From: Verrucomicrobium spinosum DSM 4136 = JCM 18804
GTDB lineage: Bacteria; Verrucomicrobiota; Verrucomicrobiia; Verrucomicrobiales; Verrucomicrobiaceae
NCBI RefSeq assembly: GCF_000172155.1
Contig: NZ_ABIZ01000001.1
Coordinates: 4,373,105 to 4,437,104 of the forward strand
Direction of reading: 5' to 3'
Length of the DNA: 64,000 bases
Made by a program: the position numbers and the translations under genes
Notes under the pieces: model-generated
Told to the model about the DNA's origin: nothing
Databases searched by the model: none
What the model saw: the letters and a program-made list of their open reading frames with translations, nothing else
Part shown: positions 55,523 through 64,000 of the stretch, one piece after another
Numbering within the stretch: the stretch's first letter is position 1
Layout: the number at the start of each line of letters is the position of its first letter

Positions 55523-56686
55523 ATGCCGAAAAAGCCTGTGATTGCCAGTTACGTCTCTGACTTCCTCAAGTCTGACATGCTGCATGTGTATCGGCAGGTC
55601 ACAGGATTACAAAATCTGGAGCCTTGGGTGTTCACCCACAAACGGGAAAACGAAGCCCGGTTCCCCTTCCCCAAGAAGCGTCTAGTGGTGCTGCCCAAGC
55701 CGAAACTACGCTGGTGGAGGCGCTGGGTGCACAAGAACCTCAAAAAAGCCCCCTGGCACCTCTACACCTGGGAGGTACGCCACGCCCTGCTGGAGCTTGA
55801 GCGGGCAGAGGCGAAGTTGCTCCACATCTATTTTGGCCACACCGCCATCCATTTCCTGCCCCTCATCAAGGCCTGCCCCCACCCCGTGGTGGTCTCCTTT
55901 CACGGAGCCGATGCTGGCGTGGACGTGCACAAACCATCTCACCTTTCCCCCCTGCGGGAGGTGTTCGCCGCCGCCGATCTCATCCAGGCACGGTCGCAAA
56001 GCTTGGCGGATGACCTAATCAAGCTGGGATGCCCGGCGGAGAAGGTTCGCGTGCAACGGACCAGCATCCCCCTTGAGGAATGGACCTTCACTCCACGCGA
56101 AATTCCCGCAGACGGTGTCTGGCGTCTTTTCCAGAGCTGTCGTCTCATTGCCAAAAAGGGCCTGGACCTGACACTGGATGCCTTCGCGACCGTGCATCGG
56201 GAGTTTCCCAATGCAACGCTGACGATCGCGGGAGACGGTCCGCTCAAGGAGGAGCTGGAAGCTCACGCGGCCCGCCTGGGAGTGGCGGAGTCCGTGAGAT
56301 TTGCCGGGTTTTTAGATCAAGCGGATTTGAGGAAAGAAGTCGCCGCCTCGCACTTCTTCCTGCACCCCAGTCGGACGACGAGCGATGGGAATCGCGAAGG
56401 CGTACCCAACGCCATGCTGGAGGCGATGGCCAGCGGGGCGACCGTCATTGCCACAAAGCACGGCGGCATCCCTGAGGCGGTCGAGTCCGGCGAAAGCGGC
56501 TGGCTCGTGGGGGAGAACGACGGCGCGGGTCTCTCGGCTGGATTGCTCGCGTTGATCAAAGATCCCCAAAGAAGCCAGGCCATGGCGCTGCAAGCAAGAG
56601 CTCGCGTCGAGGCGATGTTTGACCGATCGACGAACATCAAGGTGCTGGAGGACTGCTATCGGGGGTTGATGGAAGGGGCGAGTTAG
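55523..56686 (+). CDS. Family GT4 glycosyltransferase
   Basis: This protein of about 387 residues has a GT-B fold. The N-domain has LHIYFGHTAIHFLPLIKACP and VVSFHGADAGVDVH. The C-domain has LFQSCRLIAKKGLDLTLDAF, TIAGDGPLKEELEAHAARLG, FLHPSRTTSDGNREGVPNAM and the signature EAMASGATVIATKHGGIPEA with the E-x7-E motif. Such enzymes transfer a sugar from a nucleotide sugar, often in polysaccharide synthesis. An ATG at 55484 is also in frame; 55523 gives the more typical N-terminus. The divergent kdsD gene suggests an envelope-polysaccharide role. Confidence 0.88.
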   Translation: MPKKPVIASYVSDFLKSDMLHVYRQVTGLQNLEPWVFTHKRENEARFPFPKKRLVVLPKPKLRWWRRWVHKNLKKAPWHLYTWEVRHALLELERAEAKLLHIYFGHTAIHFLPLIKACPHPVVVSFHGADAGVDVHKPSHLSPLREVFAAADLIQARSQSLADDLIKLGCPAEKVRVQRTSIPLEEWTFTPREIPADGVWRLFQSCRLIAKKGLDLTLDAFATVHREFPNATLTIAGDGPLKEELEAHAARLGVAESVRFAGFLDQADLRKEVAASHFFLHPSRTTSDGNREGVPNAMLEAMASGATVIATKHGGIPEAVESGESGWLVGENDGAGLSAGLLALIKDPQRSQAMALQARARVEAMFDRSTNIKVLEDCYRGLMEGAS

Positions 56687-57570
56687 GAGTTATGGGTTAT
56701 GAGGCGGATGTGATGGGCGGGAGTTCGAGGCAACGCGTTGCATCGCCACAGCGAAATTCATGGGGACCGCACGCATCCTGCGTGCCGCCTTCCGCATCCT
56801 GCGGAAGGCATGCGCCGGGTGATCGCACGACCAAAGCAGGCTTCGTATTTCCTCTCCCCTGACTCCCGCGCTACGATGCACATCGCATCGGGGAGCGCGG
56901 TGCCGACTGCGGCCTAAGTGTCCTAACAACCTGCAACGTCACTGACGTTCCCGGCAAGACGCCGGAAACAACACGCAGGATGCGTGCGCTCCCCGTGCTT
57001 CCCTGACCGCCTCCGCATAGCCGAAGCTTATCCCTCATCGGGAAGTTGGCTTGTCGACTTTGATGATCTGATCGTGTTCCAGCCCGGATTGCCCGATGCC
57101 GGAGGCATCAAAGCCATTAGACGGACGGTTGAAGGAGCGTAGCGACTGATACCTCCGGAACATCAGATTCAGTATTGCATCCCGGAGCGGATGCCAGCGA
57201 CGTCGCCTCCGGCATCTCGACTTCCCTGGAACACTGTTCCGATTTTAATCGGTTATTGACGCTGTAGGGGATATCTACCTCCGCCCAGGGTTGGACGAGC
57301 CCTAAGCGAGTCACACCCTGGGGTTGGTATGGGGCAGAGCATCAGGTGTGGAGGCCGCCACACATCTCTTCCTCCCCATCGTCATCAACACCCCCACGAT
57401 CGTCACCCGCATTCTCCCGCGCAACCAAGAGCCGGGACGGCTCTTCTACAGTCCCTCCAGCTCATCGAATCTCGTTTAAGACCTACTTCCCGCCAGTGCG
57501 CCCCCCATTGCAAGCAGCCCATAACTTCTAACCCATTACTCTTAACTCTTAACCCCTAACTCCCCCCCCC
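56687..57570. repeat. Non-coding intergenic region rich in small palindromes
   Basis: About 880 bases between the glycosyltransferase and RlmM-like genes. It contains many short inverted repeats: GCACGCA-TCC-TGCGTGC at 56769-56785, CCTTCCGCA-TCC-TGCGGAAGG at 56788-56808, CACGCAGGATGCGTG near 56972, GATGCC-GGA-GGCATC at 57095-57109 and CCCAGGGT/ACCCTGGG at 57284-57322. Several share the core GCATCCTGC or its complement. No coding frame is convincing. I regard it as a cluster of REP-like elements. Confidence 0.6.
57284..57322. repeat. Inverted repeat CCCAGGGT/ACCCTGGG
   Basis: An 8-bp perfect inverted repeat with a 23-base loop. It lies in the palindrome-rich region and has no T-run, so it is not a normal terminator. 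Confidence 0.6.
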
Positions 57571-58641
57571 TCACACCGCCCCCAGCCCCCCCGCCACCAC
57601 GCACACCTCGCGGCGGTTGGCAGGCAGTTGAGTTGCCTTCAGAGGCGTCGGCACGAACCGGCGCAACGAGCCCAAGATCTCCCCCACTTTGCTTTCCAAT
57701 CGCTCGTCGGTCATCTTCAGGGTGAGGATGAGCAGCGCAGGACGATGGCGGCGGCACAAGTTCTCAAGATACGGGATCACCACCCCGGGAGCGAGATTCA
57801 TGTCAGATACCAAGACATCCACCTCCGGCGGCAGGTGATGCGGGGCCAGGGTGCCCACCGCCATACGCAGGTGTTGGAACCTCGCACCCGTCGTGGCATC
57901 ATGGAAACCCAGCACATCCGGATCCATCACTCCGGTATCGACGCCATAAACTTGAGCGCCATGTTGGAGGAGAGAATAACTGGCTCCGCCCGGCGCGCTG
58001 CCAAGTTCCAGCACGACCTGCCCTTGCAAGGACTGCTTTCCGTCCAGGCCCGACCAAGCCAGAGCCTGCTCCATCTTCAGCCACGCCCGTGAGGGAGCCT
58101 CCAGGGGCAATTCCAAACGCGGCAACCCGCCTGCGAGTGGGTGATGACTGGCACTGTGAAGATGGCGGCCAAAGAAGAGAGGTTCCGTGGCCTTGTCTCC
58201 CACCATGACGTCAAAAATAAGATCACCACGGTTCGGCCGACTCTCGGTTGGAGCGGACAACCCCGCCCCGAGGGCGAGACCGACCAACCGGGCGCGAATC
58301 GCATCCATATCCGCCCACTGCAAGGTGGACACCCCGTCCTCATGACAATCCCTTGGGAACACATGCAGGTGATAGGGGCGGCCATCGGCAATCTCCCCCA
58401 ACTTCTGGACCAGCGCTTTCTCCTCGGGGAACAACCCCACCGAAGTCCCGGACGCCCGGCCAAACACGCAGCCCAGCTCAAAGCCCGGAGGCAGTATTCT
58501 TGTGGCCTTCCACGTCACGAATTGTGGCCGCATGAAAGCGGGCGTCAGCAGCCCCTCATGCCGCCGCGCGACCTCCGCCTTCAAGAGGCGTTCAGAACCT
58601 TCACGACAGGTGGAATAGACGAATTGGGCAGGAACAGACAC
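57571..58641 (-). CDS. RlmM-like rRNA 2'-O-methyltransferase (FtsJ domain)
   Basis: This 356-residue protein has an FtsJ/RrmJ-like SAM domain in its second half: VVLELGSAPGGASYSLLQHG, QVYGVDTGVMDPDVLGFHDA, VDVLVSDMNLAPGVVI and LLILTLKMTDE. The Lys in ALAWSGLDGK-upstream KMEQ, Asp in SDMN, Lys in TLKM and a late Glu fit the K-D-K-E catalytic tetrad. The N-terminal half (about 1-190) is a THUMP-like RNA-binding region typical of RlmM, which methylates C2498 of 23S rRNA in E. coli. The start is GTG. Target is inferred. Confidence 0.83.
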   Translation of the reverse strand: MSVPAQFVYSTCREGSERLLKAEVARRHEGLLTPAFMRPQFVTWKATRILPPGFELGCVFGRASGTSVGLFPEEKALVQKLGEIADGRPYHLHVFPRDCHEDGVSTLQWADMDAIRARLVGLALGAGLSAPTESRPNRGDLIFDVMVGDKATEPLFFGRHLHSASHHPLAGGLPRLELPLEAPSRAWLKMEQALAWSGLDGKQSLQGQVVLELGSAPGGASYSLLQHGAQVYGVDTGVMDPDVLGFHDATTGARFQHLRMAVGTLAPHHLPPEVDVLVSDMNLAPGVVIPYLENLCRRHRPALLILTLKMTDERLESKVGEILGSLRRFVPTPLKATQLPANRREVCVVAGGLGAV

Positions 58642-58739
58642 AGTAGAGAGATCGGCGTGAGAATGAGGATGCGGAGGAAATCGAACTTTCGACGATTCTG
58701 GCGAAATGACACGAAAAAAGGAGGGCCGTCACGATGCGA

Positions 58740-58857
58740 CAGCGTAGCGCAGATTGGCAATCTGCTGTGCCGCCGATTGGCAATCGGCATCTGTAGTGGC
58801 ACCGGAGCGATTGACTCACACAAAGGCACGAAGGCACAAAGGGCTGAGCACTTCAAA
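58740..58857. repeat. Leader of the repeat element, with two small hairpins
   Basis: This segment matches the leader at 27408-27518 closely. It contains CAGATTGGCAATCTG at 58750-58764 and CCGATTGGCAATCGG at 58773-58787, and CACAAAGGCACGAAGG before the array. It directly precedes the first repeat unit at 58858. Confidence 0.88.
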
Positions 58858-59973
58858 GGAGGCGGGGGTTCCCAGCCCCGATCACCCGCCAAACGTCCCT
58901 TGATCCTCTTCCCGCTCCGCCCACCCCACAGACCGCGGGGCCGGAGACCCCGCCTCCTTTATCCTGCGGCCAAGTCAGCTTGAGACTTGTTCGTGAGTAC
59001 AGGAGGCGGGGGTTCCCAGCCCCGATCACCCGCCAAACGTCCCTTGATCCTCTTCCCGCTCCGCCCACCCCACAGACCGCGGGGCCGGAGACCCCGCCTC
59101 CTTTATCCTGCGGCCAAGTCAGCTTGAGACTTGTTCGTGAGTACAGGAGGCGGGGGTTCCCAGCCCCGCTCACCCGCCAAACGTCCCACGATCCCCTCCC
59201 CGCTCCGCCCACCCATCAGACCGCGGGGCCGGAGACCCCGCCTCCTTTGTTCTGCGGCCATGTCACCCTGAGACTTTTTCGTGAGTACAGGAGGCGGGGG
59301 TTCCCAGCCCCGCTCACCCGCCAAACGTCCCTTGATCCCCTTCCCGCTCCGCCTACCCCACAGACCGCGGGGCCGGAGACCCCGCCTCCTTTACTCGCAG
59401 CCACGTCACCTCGAGGCTTGTTCCCGGGGTACAGGAGGCGGGGGTTCCCAGCCCCGCTCACCCGCCAAACGTCCCACGATCCCCTTCCCGCTCCGCCCAC
59501 CCCACAGACCGCGGGGCCGGAGACCCCGCCTCCTTTATCTGCGGCCATGTGACCTCGAAGCTTGTTCCCGGGGTACAGGAGGCGGGGGTTCCCAGCCCCG
59601 CTCACCCGCCAAACGTCCCTTGATCCTCTTCCCTCTCCGCCTACCCATCAGACCGCGGGGCCGGAGACCCCGCCTCCTTTATCTGCGGCCATGTGACCTC
59701 GAAGCTTGTTCCCGGGGTACAGGAGGCGGGGGTTTCCAGCCCCGCTCACCCGCCAAACGTCCCTTGATCCCCTTCCCGCTCCGCCCACCCCACAGACCGC
59801 GGGGCCAGAGACCCCGCCTCCTGTATTCCGCGGCCAAGTCACCTTGTAGCTTGTTCCCGAGTAAAGGAGGCGGGGGTTCCCAGCCCCGCTCACGCTCCAA
59901 ACGTCCCTTGATCCTCTTCCCTCTCCGCCTACCCCACAGACCGCGGGGCCGGAGACCCGCCTCCTTTGCTCCG
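58858..59973. repeat. Tandem array of eight about 144-bp palindromic units
   Basis: Units begin GGAGGCGGGGGTTCCCAG at 58858, 59002, 59146, 59290, 59433, 59578, 59722 and 59866, a period of 143-145 bases. Each unit has an inverted repeat of about 22 bp: the start GGAGGCGGGGGTTCCCAGCC pairs with the segment CGGAGACCCCGCCTCC about 75 bases later. A 45-base linker joins units. Linkers of units 1 and 2 are identical, as are those of 5 and 6. The last unit lacks one C in its right arm. Frames stay open across the array only because the period is a multiple of three. Confidence 0.93.
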
Positions 59974-59984
59974 CATCCACACCA

Positions 59985-60016
59985 CAAAAAAATGGAGGGC
60001 ATCATGCCCTCCATTT
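59985..60016 (-). terminator. Rho-independent terminator of the carboxynorspermidine synthase gene
   Basis: An 11-bp stem (AAATGGAGGGC/GCCCTCCATTT) with a 5-base loop has a run of A on its low-coordinate side, a T-run on the minus strand. It lies 37 bases past the stop of the polyamine gene. Confidence 0.87.
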
Positions 60017-60052
60017 CTCAAAACGATCTCTGTCAGAACTTGGACCCGCCCC

Positions 60053-61258
60053 TTACACCGCCAGCGACTCGGTCGGGAAGGTTTCCACCCAGGGCAGACC
60101 GTACTTGTTGAGGTCTTCCATGAACGGATCAGGATTAAGCTGCTCGACGTTCCACACGCCGGGCTGGCGGTACTCCGCCGGGTTCGTGAGCAACTGGCGG
60201 GCGGCGATCATGGCAGGGACGCCGGTGGTGTAGCTCACACCCTGGGAGTTGGTCTCGCGATAGCACTCCTCATGGTCGCAGATGTTGTACACGTAGTAGC
60301 GGAGGAGCTGACCGTCTTTGCCAGTGCCTTCGATCCAGTTGCCGATGCAGGTCTTGCCCTTGGTGTCTGCGCCCAGCGTTCCCGGCTCAGGAAGCAATGC
60401 CTTGAGGAACTGGATGGGGACGATGTCCACCCCCTGGTACTTGATGGGCTTGATGCCCGTCATGCCCACGTTCACCAGCACTTCCATGTGCTTGATGTAG
60501 TTGTCCGAGAAGGTCATCCAGAAACGCGCACGACGGATCGGGATGTGCTTCGTCAGGCTCTCCAGCTCTTCGTGGTACAGGCAGTAGATCTTCTTGGGAC
60601 CAATGCCCGCCGGGAAATCAAAGGTACCCCCGATCTCAAGCGGCTTAGTTTCCACCCACTTGCCATCTTCCCAGTAGCGCCCGTTGGCGGTCACCTCGCG
60701 GAGGTTGATCTCAGGGTTGAAGTTGGTCGCGAAAGCCTTGCCATGGTCGCCCGCGTTGCAGTCGATGATGTCGAGCGTGTCGATCTTGCTGAAGTGATGC
60801 TTCAGCGCGTACGCGGTGTACACGTTGGTCACGCCGGGGTCGAACCCGCAGCCCAGCAGCGCGGTCAGACCAGCGTCCTTGAACTTCTGCTGGTAGGCCC
60901 ACTGCCAGTGGTACTCGAACTTGGCCACATCTGGCGGCTCGTAGTTTGCGGTGTCGATGTAATGCACCCCCGCCTCAAGGCAGGCGTCCATGATGGTAAG
61001 ATCCTGGTAGGGCAGTGCGACATTGATCACCACCTCAGGCTTGAACTCCTTCAGAAGGGCGACCAACTGGGGCACATTGTCGGCATCCACACCGGCGGTC
61101 TGAATGGGGCGACTCAGCTCGGCAGCGATGCCGTCGCACTTTGACTTCGTACGGCTGGCAAGCATGATCTCCCCGAAAACTTCCGGAAGCTGGGCGCACT
61201 TGTGGGTGACGACACGGCCGACACCGCCGGCACCAATGATGAGGACTCTGTGGGACAT
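60053..61258 (-). CDS. Carboxynorspermidine synthase-like saccharopine dehydrogenase
   Basis: This 401-residue NAD(P)-dependent enzyme has the Rossmann motif VLIIGAGGVGRVVTHKCAQL and a segment AGVHYIDTANYEPPDVAKF. It matches the Lys1/carboxynorspermidine dehydrogenase group: LLGCGFDPGVTNVYTAYALK, YYVYNICDHEECYRE and GVSYTTGVPAMIAARQLL. In that pathway it condenses aspartate semialdehyde with putrescine or diaminopropane. It is 69 bases downstream of speA on the same strand, which fits polyamine synthesis. A decarboxylase partner (NspC) is not in the window. Confidence 0.87.
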   Translation of the reverse strand: MSHRVLIIGAGGVGRVVTHKCAQLPEVFGEIMLASRTKSKCDGIAAELSRPIQTAGVDADNVPQLVALLKEFKPEVVINVALPYQDLTIMDACLEAGVHYIDTANYEPPDVAKFEYHWQWAYQQKFKDAGLTALLGCGFDPGVTNVYTAYALKHHFSKIDTLDIIDCNAGDHGKAFATNFNPEINLREVTANGRYWEDGKWVETKPLEIGGTFDFPAGIGPKKIYCLYHEELESLTKHIPIRRARFWMTFSDNYIKHMEVLVNVGMTGIKPIKYQGVDIVPIQFLKALLPEPGTLGADTKGKTCIGNWIEGTGKDGQLLRYYVYNICDHEECYRETNSQGVSYTTGVPAMIAARQLLTNPAEYRQPGVWNVEQLNPDPFMEDLNKYGLPWVETFPTESLAV

Positions 61259-61327
61259 GATGGGAAAAAGAAGAGAAGTTAAAGGAAATCACAGCGGCGA
61301 ATCACTCCGCCGCCCGTCCGGAATCAG

Positions 61328-63256
61328 TCAGGACTCGAAATACGTGTAGCCACGCAGGCCGTTTTCATACGCTTCCATGATGGAGAAGCGCTCCTTCGCT
61401 GTGATGCGTTTTTTCACCACCGCGTCCTCAGCGAGCACGCGGAAACGGCGCACCATTTCCTTGGGATCGTATTCCACGTAGCTCAGCACTTCACTGACGG
61501 TGTCCCCCTCAAGCTCGCGGGTGTACTTCAGCTTGCCGTTCTCCATGCGCACGCTGACCACGTTGGTATCGCCCAAGAGGTTGTGCAGGTCGCCCAGCGT
61601 CTCTTGATACGCACCCACGAGGAAGATGCCGAGCATGTACTCGTCCTCTACCTTGATGTCGTGGAGGGGCAGGCTGGACTTGATCTCGCGGTCATGAATG
61701 AACCGGTCGATCTTGCCGTCACAGTCGCAAGTGATGTCGCTCAGAACCACCGTGCGTGTGGGCTTCTCCTTCAGCCTGTGAATGGGCATGACCGGGAAAA
61801 GCTGGTCGATGGCCCAGAAGTCAGGCAGGGACTGGAAGACGCTGAAGTTCCCGTAGTAAAAGTCTGTGAGGACCGCATCCAGCCGGGCCATCTGCTCGGC
61901 GGTAAAGTTGCCCGATTTCACGTGCTGGGCGATCCAGGCGAGGATCTCCCAATAGAGCTCCTCACCCTGTGCACGCTGACGGAGACTGACCTTCCCGGAG
62001 CCGAACTCGGAGCGGATCTTGTCACGATAGTACACCGCATCGTTGTAGATCTCCTGAAGGAACTCTGAGGTGAGCTTCTGGCCGTTCTTGCGCACGCGTT
62101 CACAGAGCTCGAAGACATTCTTCAGCAGCGGCGGCGACTTGGCCGGGAGCTTCTTGATGCCGGAGGCCTCGTAGCGGTTGATGTCCAGCACGTTGATGAC
62201 GAGCACGGAATAGTAGGCCACGATGGCACGACCGGATTCCGAGATGATGTTGGGGTGCGGGATGCCAGCCTCATCGGTGACTTCACTGATGGCCTCGATG
62301 ACGTCCGCGCAGTACTCCTTCATGCCGTAGTCGGCGCTGCTGGTCTCGTTGGACTTCAGTCCGTCATAGCTGATGGCCAGACCGCCGCCGAGGTCCAGGA
62401 TGCCCATCTTGGCACCTTCCTGCACCAGGCCGACATAGACGCGGGCAGCCTCCACCGCCGCGTTACGAATGGCGCGAATGCTCGGGATCTGGGAGCCCTG
62501 GTGGTAGTGAAGCATCTGTAGGCAGTCGAGCATGCCCTTCTCGCGCAGGACGTCCACGGTCCGCATCACCTGGCTGATGTTCAGACCAAAGACGCTCTGG
62601 TCCCCACCGCTCTCGCTCCAGTGACCGGCGCTCTCCGTGGAAAGTCGAATGCGCACACCGAGCTGCGGCGTGATGCCGAGCAGCCTCGATCGCTCCAAAA
62701 TGAGATCAAGCTCACTGGGCATCTCCAGCACGAGGATGACCTGCAGGCCCATCTTCTGCGCACGCAGGGCGAGATCAATAAACTCCTCGTCCTTGTACCC
62801 GTTGCACACGATGTAGGCCTCTGGATCCTGCATGTAGGCCAGGGCGGCGATGAGTTCCGGCTTGCTGCCAGCCTCGAGACCGTAGTGATACTTGCGACCA
62901 TAGCGGGTGACTTCCTCAATCACCTCCTGCTGCTGGTTTACCTTGATGGGATAGACGCCACGATAGACGCCCTTGTAGTTAGCCTCACGGATGGCGTTGT
63001 TGAAGCTCTCGTTGAGCTCCTCAATCCGCCAGCGAAGCAGATCACCAAAACGGATCAGCACGGGAAGCTGCATGCCACGCTCGCGCATGCCGCGAACGAT
63101 GTCGGGCAGACTGACCGGTTTCGTCTTTGTCCCATCCTTCAGATTCACCACGACTTCGCCTTTGGCGGAGACGTCAAAGTATCCATTGCCCCAGTCGCGA
63201 ATGCCGTAGGTGGTGGCGGATTCCTCGATGGACCACGGGGGGAGTTTTTTGCTCAT
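61328..63256 (-). CDS. speA: Biosynthetic arginine decarboxylase
   Basis: This 642-residue PLP enzyme makes agmatine from arginine. The PLP lysine is in YRGVYPIKVNQQQEV (about 97-111). Other landmarks are LEAGSKPELIAALAYMQD, HYHQGSQIPSIRAIRNA, LDLGGGLAISYDG, and the C-terminal EDEYMLGIFLVGAYQETLGD with LLGDTNVVSV. Length equals the SpeA family. It precedes the carboxynorspermidine-synthase gene, so agmatine-derived putrescine is the likely substrate of that enzyme. No signal peptide is seen. Confidence 0.95.
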   Translation of the reverse strand: MSKKLPPWSIEESATTYGIRDWGNGYFDVSAKGEVVVNLKDGTKTKPVSLPDIVRGMRERGMQLPVLIRFGDLLRWRIEELNESFNNAIREANYKGVYRGVYPIKVNQQQEVIEEVTRYGRKYHYGLEAGSKPELIAALAYMQDPEAYIVCNGYKDEEFIDLALRAQKMGLQVILVLEMPSELDLILERSRLLGITPQLGVRIRLSTESAGHWSESGGDQSVFGLNISQVMRTVDVLREKGMLDCLQMLHYHQGSQIPSIRAIRNAAVEAARVYVGLVQEGAKMGILDLGGGLAISYDGLKSNETSSADYGMKEYCADVIEAISEVTDEAGIPHPNIISESGRAIVAYYSVLVINVLDINRYEASGIKKLPAKSPPLLKNVFELCERVRKNGQKLTSEFLQEIYNDAVYYRDKIRSEFGSGKVSLRQRAQGEELYWEILAWIAQHVKSGNFTAEQMARLDAVLTDFYYGNFSVFQSLPDFWAIDQLFPVMPIHRLKEKPTRTVVLSDITCDCDGKIDRFIHDREIKSSLPLHDIKVEDEYMLGIFLVGAYQETLGDLHNLLGDTNVVSVRMENGKLKYTRELEGDTVSEVLSYVEYDPKEMVRRFRVLAEDAVVKKRITAKERFSIMEAYENGLRGYTYFES

Positions 63257-63379
63257 TTCTGGATTGTAGGGAACTGGCGAGGGTGACTGGCTCTAAAGAG
63301 GGCCGATTGTGGACACATTTTGCCGGATTGGAAAGTGAACTTTACGGAAACAAATAGCGGACGGACGGGGTCATTCCCA

Positions 63380-64000
63380 TCATTTGCCAATGCAGAAACG
63401 GCTGAAGATGGCTCCGAGGATTTCCTCAACGTCCACCCGACCGGTGACTTCGCCGACCGCCTCCATCGCTTCACGGAGAAAAACCGCGACAAACTCGGGG
63501 GCCTCTCCCCGCTTCAGCGCCGCAGCTCCATGCACCAACGACTCCGCCGCACGCTGGAAACAAGCCTGATGCCGGGCATTGATCGCTACCATCTGGGAAT
63601 TACCCGCCCCTGCCCCGGTCCATACGGCATCGCGCATGGCCGCACGCAGAGGATCAAGCCCCTCTTGGTTTTCACAGGATAAGAGAATCGCCCCGCGCTC
63701 CACATCAGGCAGCCAGCTTGGATGAAGTCCCAGATCGCTCTTGTTCAAGATCAGCAGATAGCCACGGCGATCCTCCAGCCCCGGCACGCGGCGGGCAGCG
63801 TCGCGAGGAAGACTGCCATCCACGACCTCAAGGATCACATCCGCACGAGCCATTTCCCGGTTGGTCCGGTCGATCCCGCTCTGCTCGATGCTGCCAGCGC
63901 CCTCGCGGATGCCGGCAGTATCCACCAGCACAAACGGCAGCCCGTGAATATGGAGCACTTCCTCGATCGTGTCCCGTGTCGTCCCCGCTTCGGCACTGAC
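63380..64000 (-). CDS. mnmE: tRNA modification GTPase MnmE, C-terminal part (5' end outside window)
   Basis: The frame runs from the window edge. It contains G-domain motifs GTTRDTIEE (G2), LVDTAGIREGAG (G3) and LLILNKSDLG (G4), then the helical C-domain ending RFCIGK, the invariant MnmE C-terminus. MnmE with MnmG modifies wobble uridines of tRNA. The Cys in FCIGK is present. The N-terminal domain and G1 lie beyond the window. It is 123 bases upstream of speA, on the same strand. Confidence 0.95.
   Translation of the reverse strand, partial: VSAEAGTTRDTIEEVLHIHGLPFVLVDTAGIREGAGSIEQSGIDRTNREMARADVILEVVDGSLPRDAARRVPGLEDRRGYLLILNKSDLGLHPSWLPDVERGAILLSCENQEGLDPLRAAMRDAVWTGAGAGNSQMVAINARHQACFQRAAESLVHGAAALKRGEAPEFVAVFLREAMEAVGEVTGRVDVEEILGAIFSRFCIGK

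Noticed and set aside
58858-59973. CRISPR array
   Set aside because: Units are about 144 bases and nearly identical along their whole length. There are no unique spacers and no cas genes.
60001-60016. Part of the repeat array
   Set aside because: This hairpin differs in sequence from the units and has a T-run for the minus strand, so I call it a terminator.
58980-60111. Long open frames across the repeat array, in several frames on both strands
   Set aside because: They exist because the 144-bp unit is a multiple of three and GC-rich. The peptides are repeated low-complexity Pro/Arg/Gly strings with no start context.

Overview
The window looks like a chromosome segment of a GC-rich verrucomicrobium, probably close to Verrucomicrobium in the family Verrucomicrobiaceae. 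Pointers are two secreted proteins with PEP-CTERM sorting tails, a protein of the TIGR04073 exosortase-associated family, DUF5069, DUF5722, DUF1080-like and PhoD-like secreted proteins, a complete mreBCD cluster, an agmatine/carboxyspermidine-type polyamine pair, and short palindromic repeats dispersed between genes. Most start codons have no Shine-Dalgarno-like sequence. No rRNA, tRNA, CRISPR, prophage or insertion-sequence transposase was seen, and most genes are housekeeping or secreted-protein genes.

Layout, 1-27 kb. A phosphoketolase C-terminus and a beta-barrel protein are followed by the minus-strand elongation operon mreB-mreC-mreD-mrdA-rng. Then come recF (minus), a GYF-like small protein, hisS, a PEP-CTERM LamG protein and a three-gene nitrate/sulfonate/taurine-type ABC importer. 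A TIGR04073 protein, an L,D-transpeptidase lipoprotein and a leucine-rich-repeat protein follow. A PhoD-like phosphatase leads a run of small plus-strand genes, then a methyltransferase/FAD-oxidoreductase pair on minus, a DUF1080-like protein, a second PEP-CTERM protein and a luciferase-like monooxygenase.

Layout, 27-48 kb. A solo repeat element precedes a class V aminotransferase. A minus-strand operon encodes an ExbB/TolQ-like protein, an ExbD-like protein, a TonB/TolA-like protein and an 866-residue TPR protein. The first two lack the residues normally needed for proton flow. After it come an M50 site-2 protease with CBS domains, eno-ftsB-lptF/G, a thioredoxin-family protein, a beta-barrel protein, nth, a 3D-domain lipoprotein, a family-4-like uracil-DNA glycosylase and a membrane pyrophosphatase with the K+-independent signature. 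Both repair glycosylases have altered iron-sulfur cysteines.

Layout, 48-64 kb. This part holds DUF2726, HAD, DUF5722 and cyclase genes, a large membrane-anchored TPR-like protein, an arabinose-5-phosphate isomerase (Kdo pathway) divergent from a glycosyltransferase, and an RlmM-like methyltransferase. It also holds two non-coding repeat regions: about 0.9 kb rich in small palindromes, and an array of eight about 144-bp units, each bounded by a long inverted repeat. A single unit with the same leader sits 31 kb away at 27.4 kb. The window ends with a carboxynorspermidine-synthase-type dehydrogenase, speA, and the C-terminal part of mnmE running off the edge.
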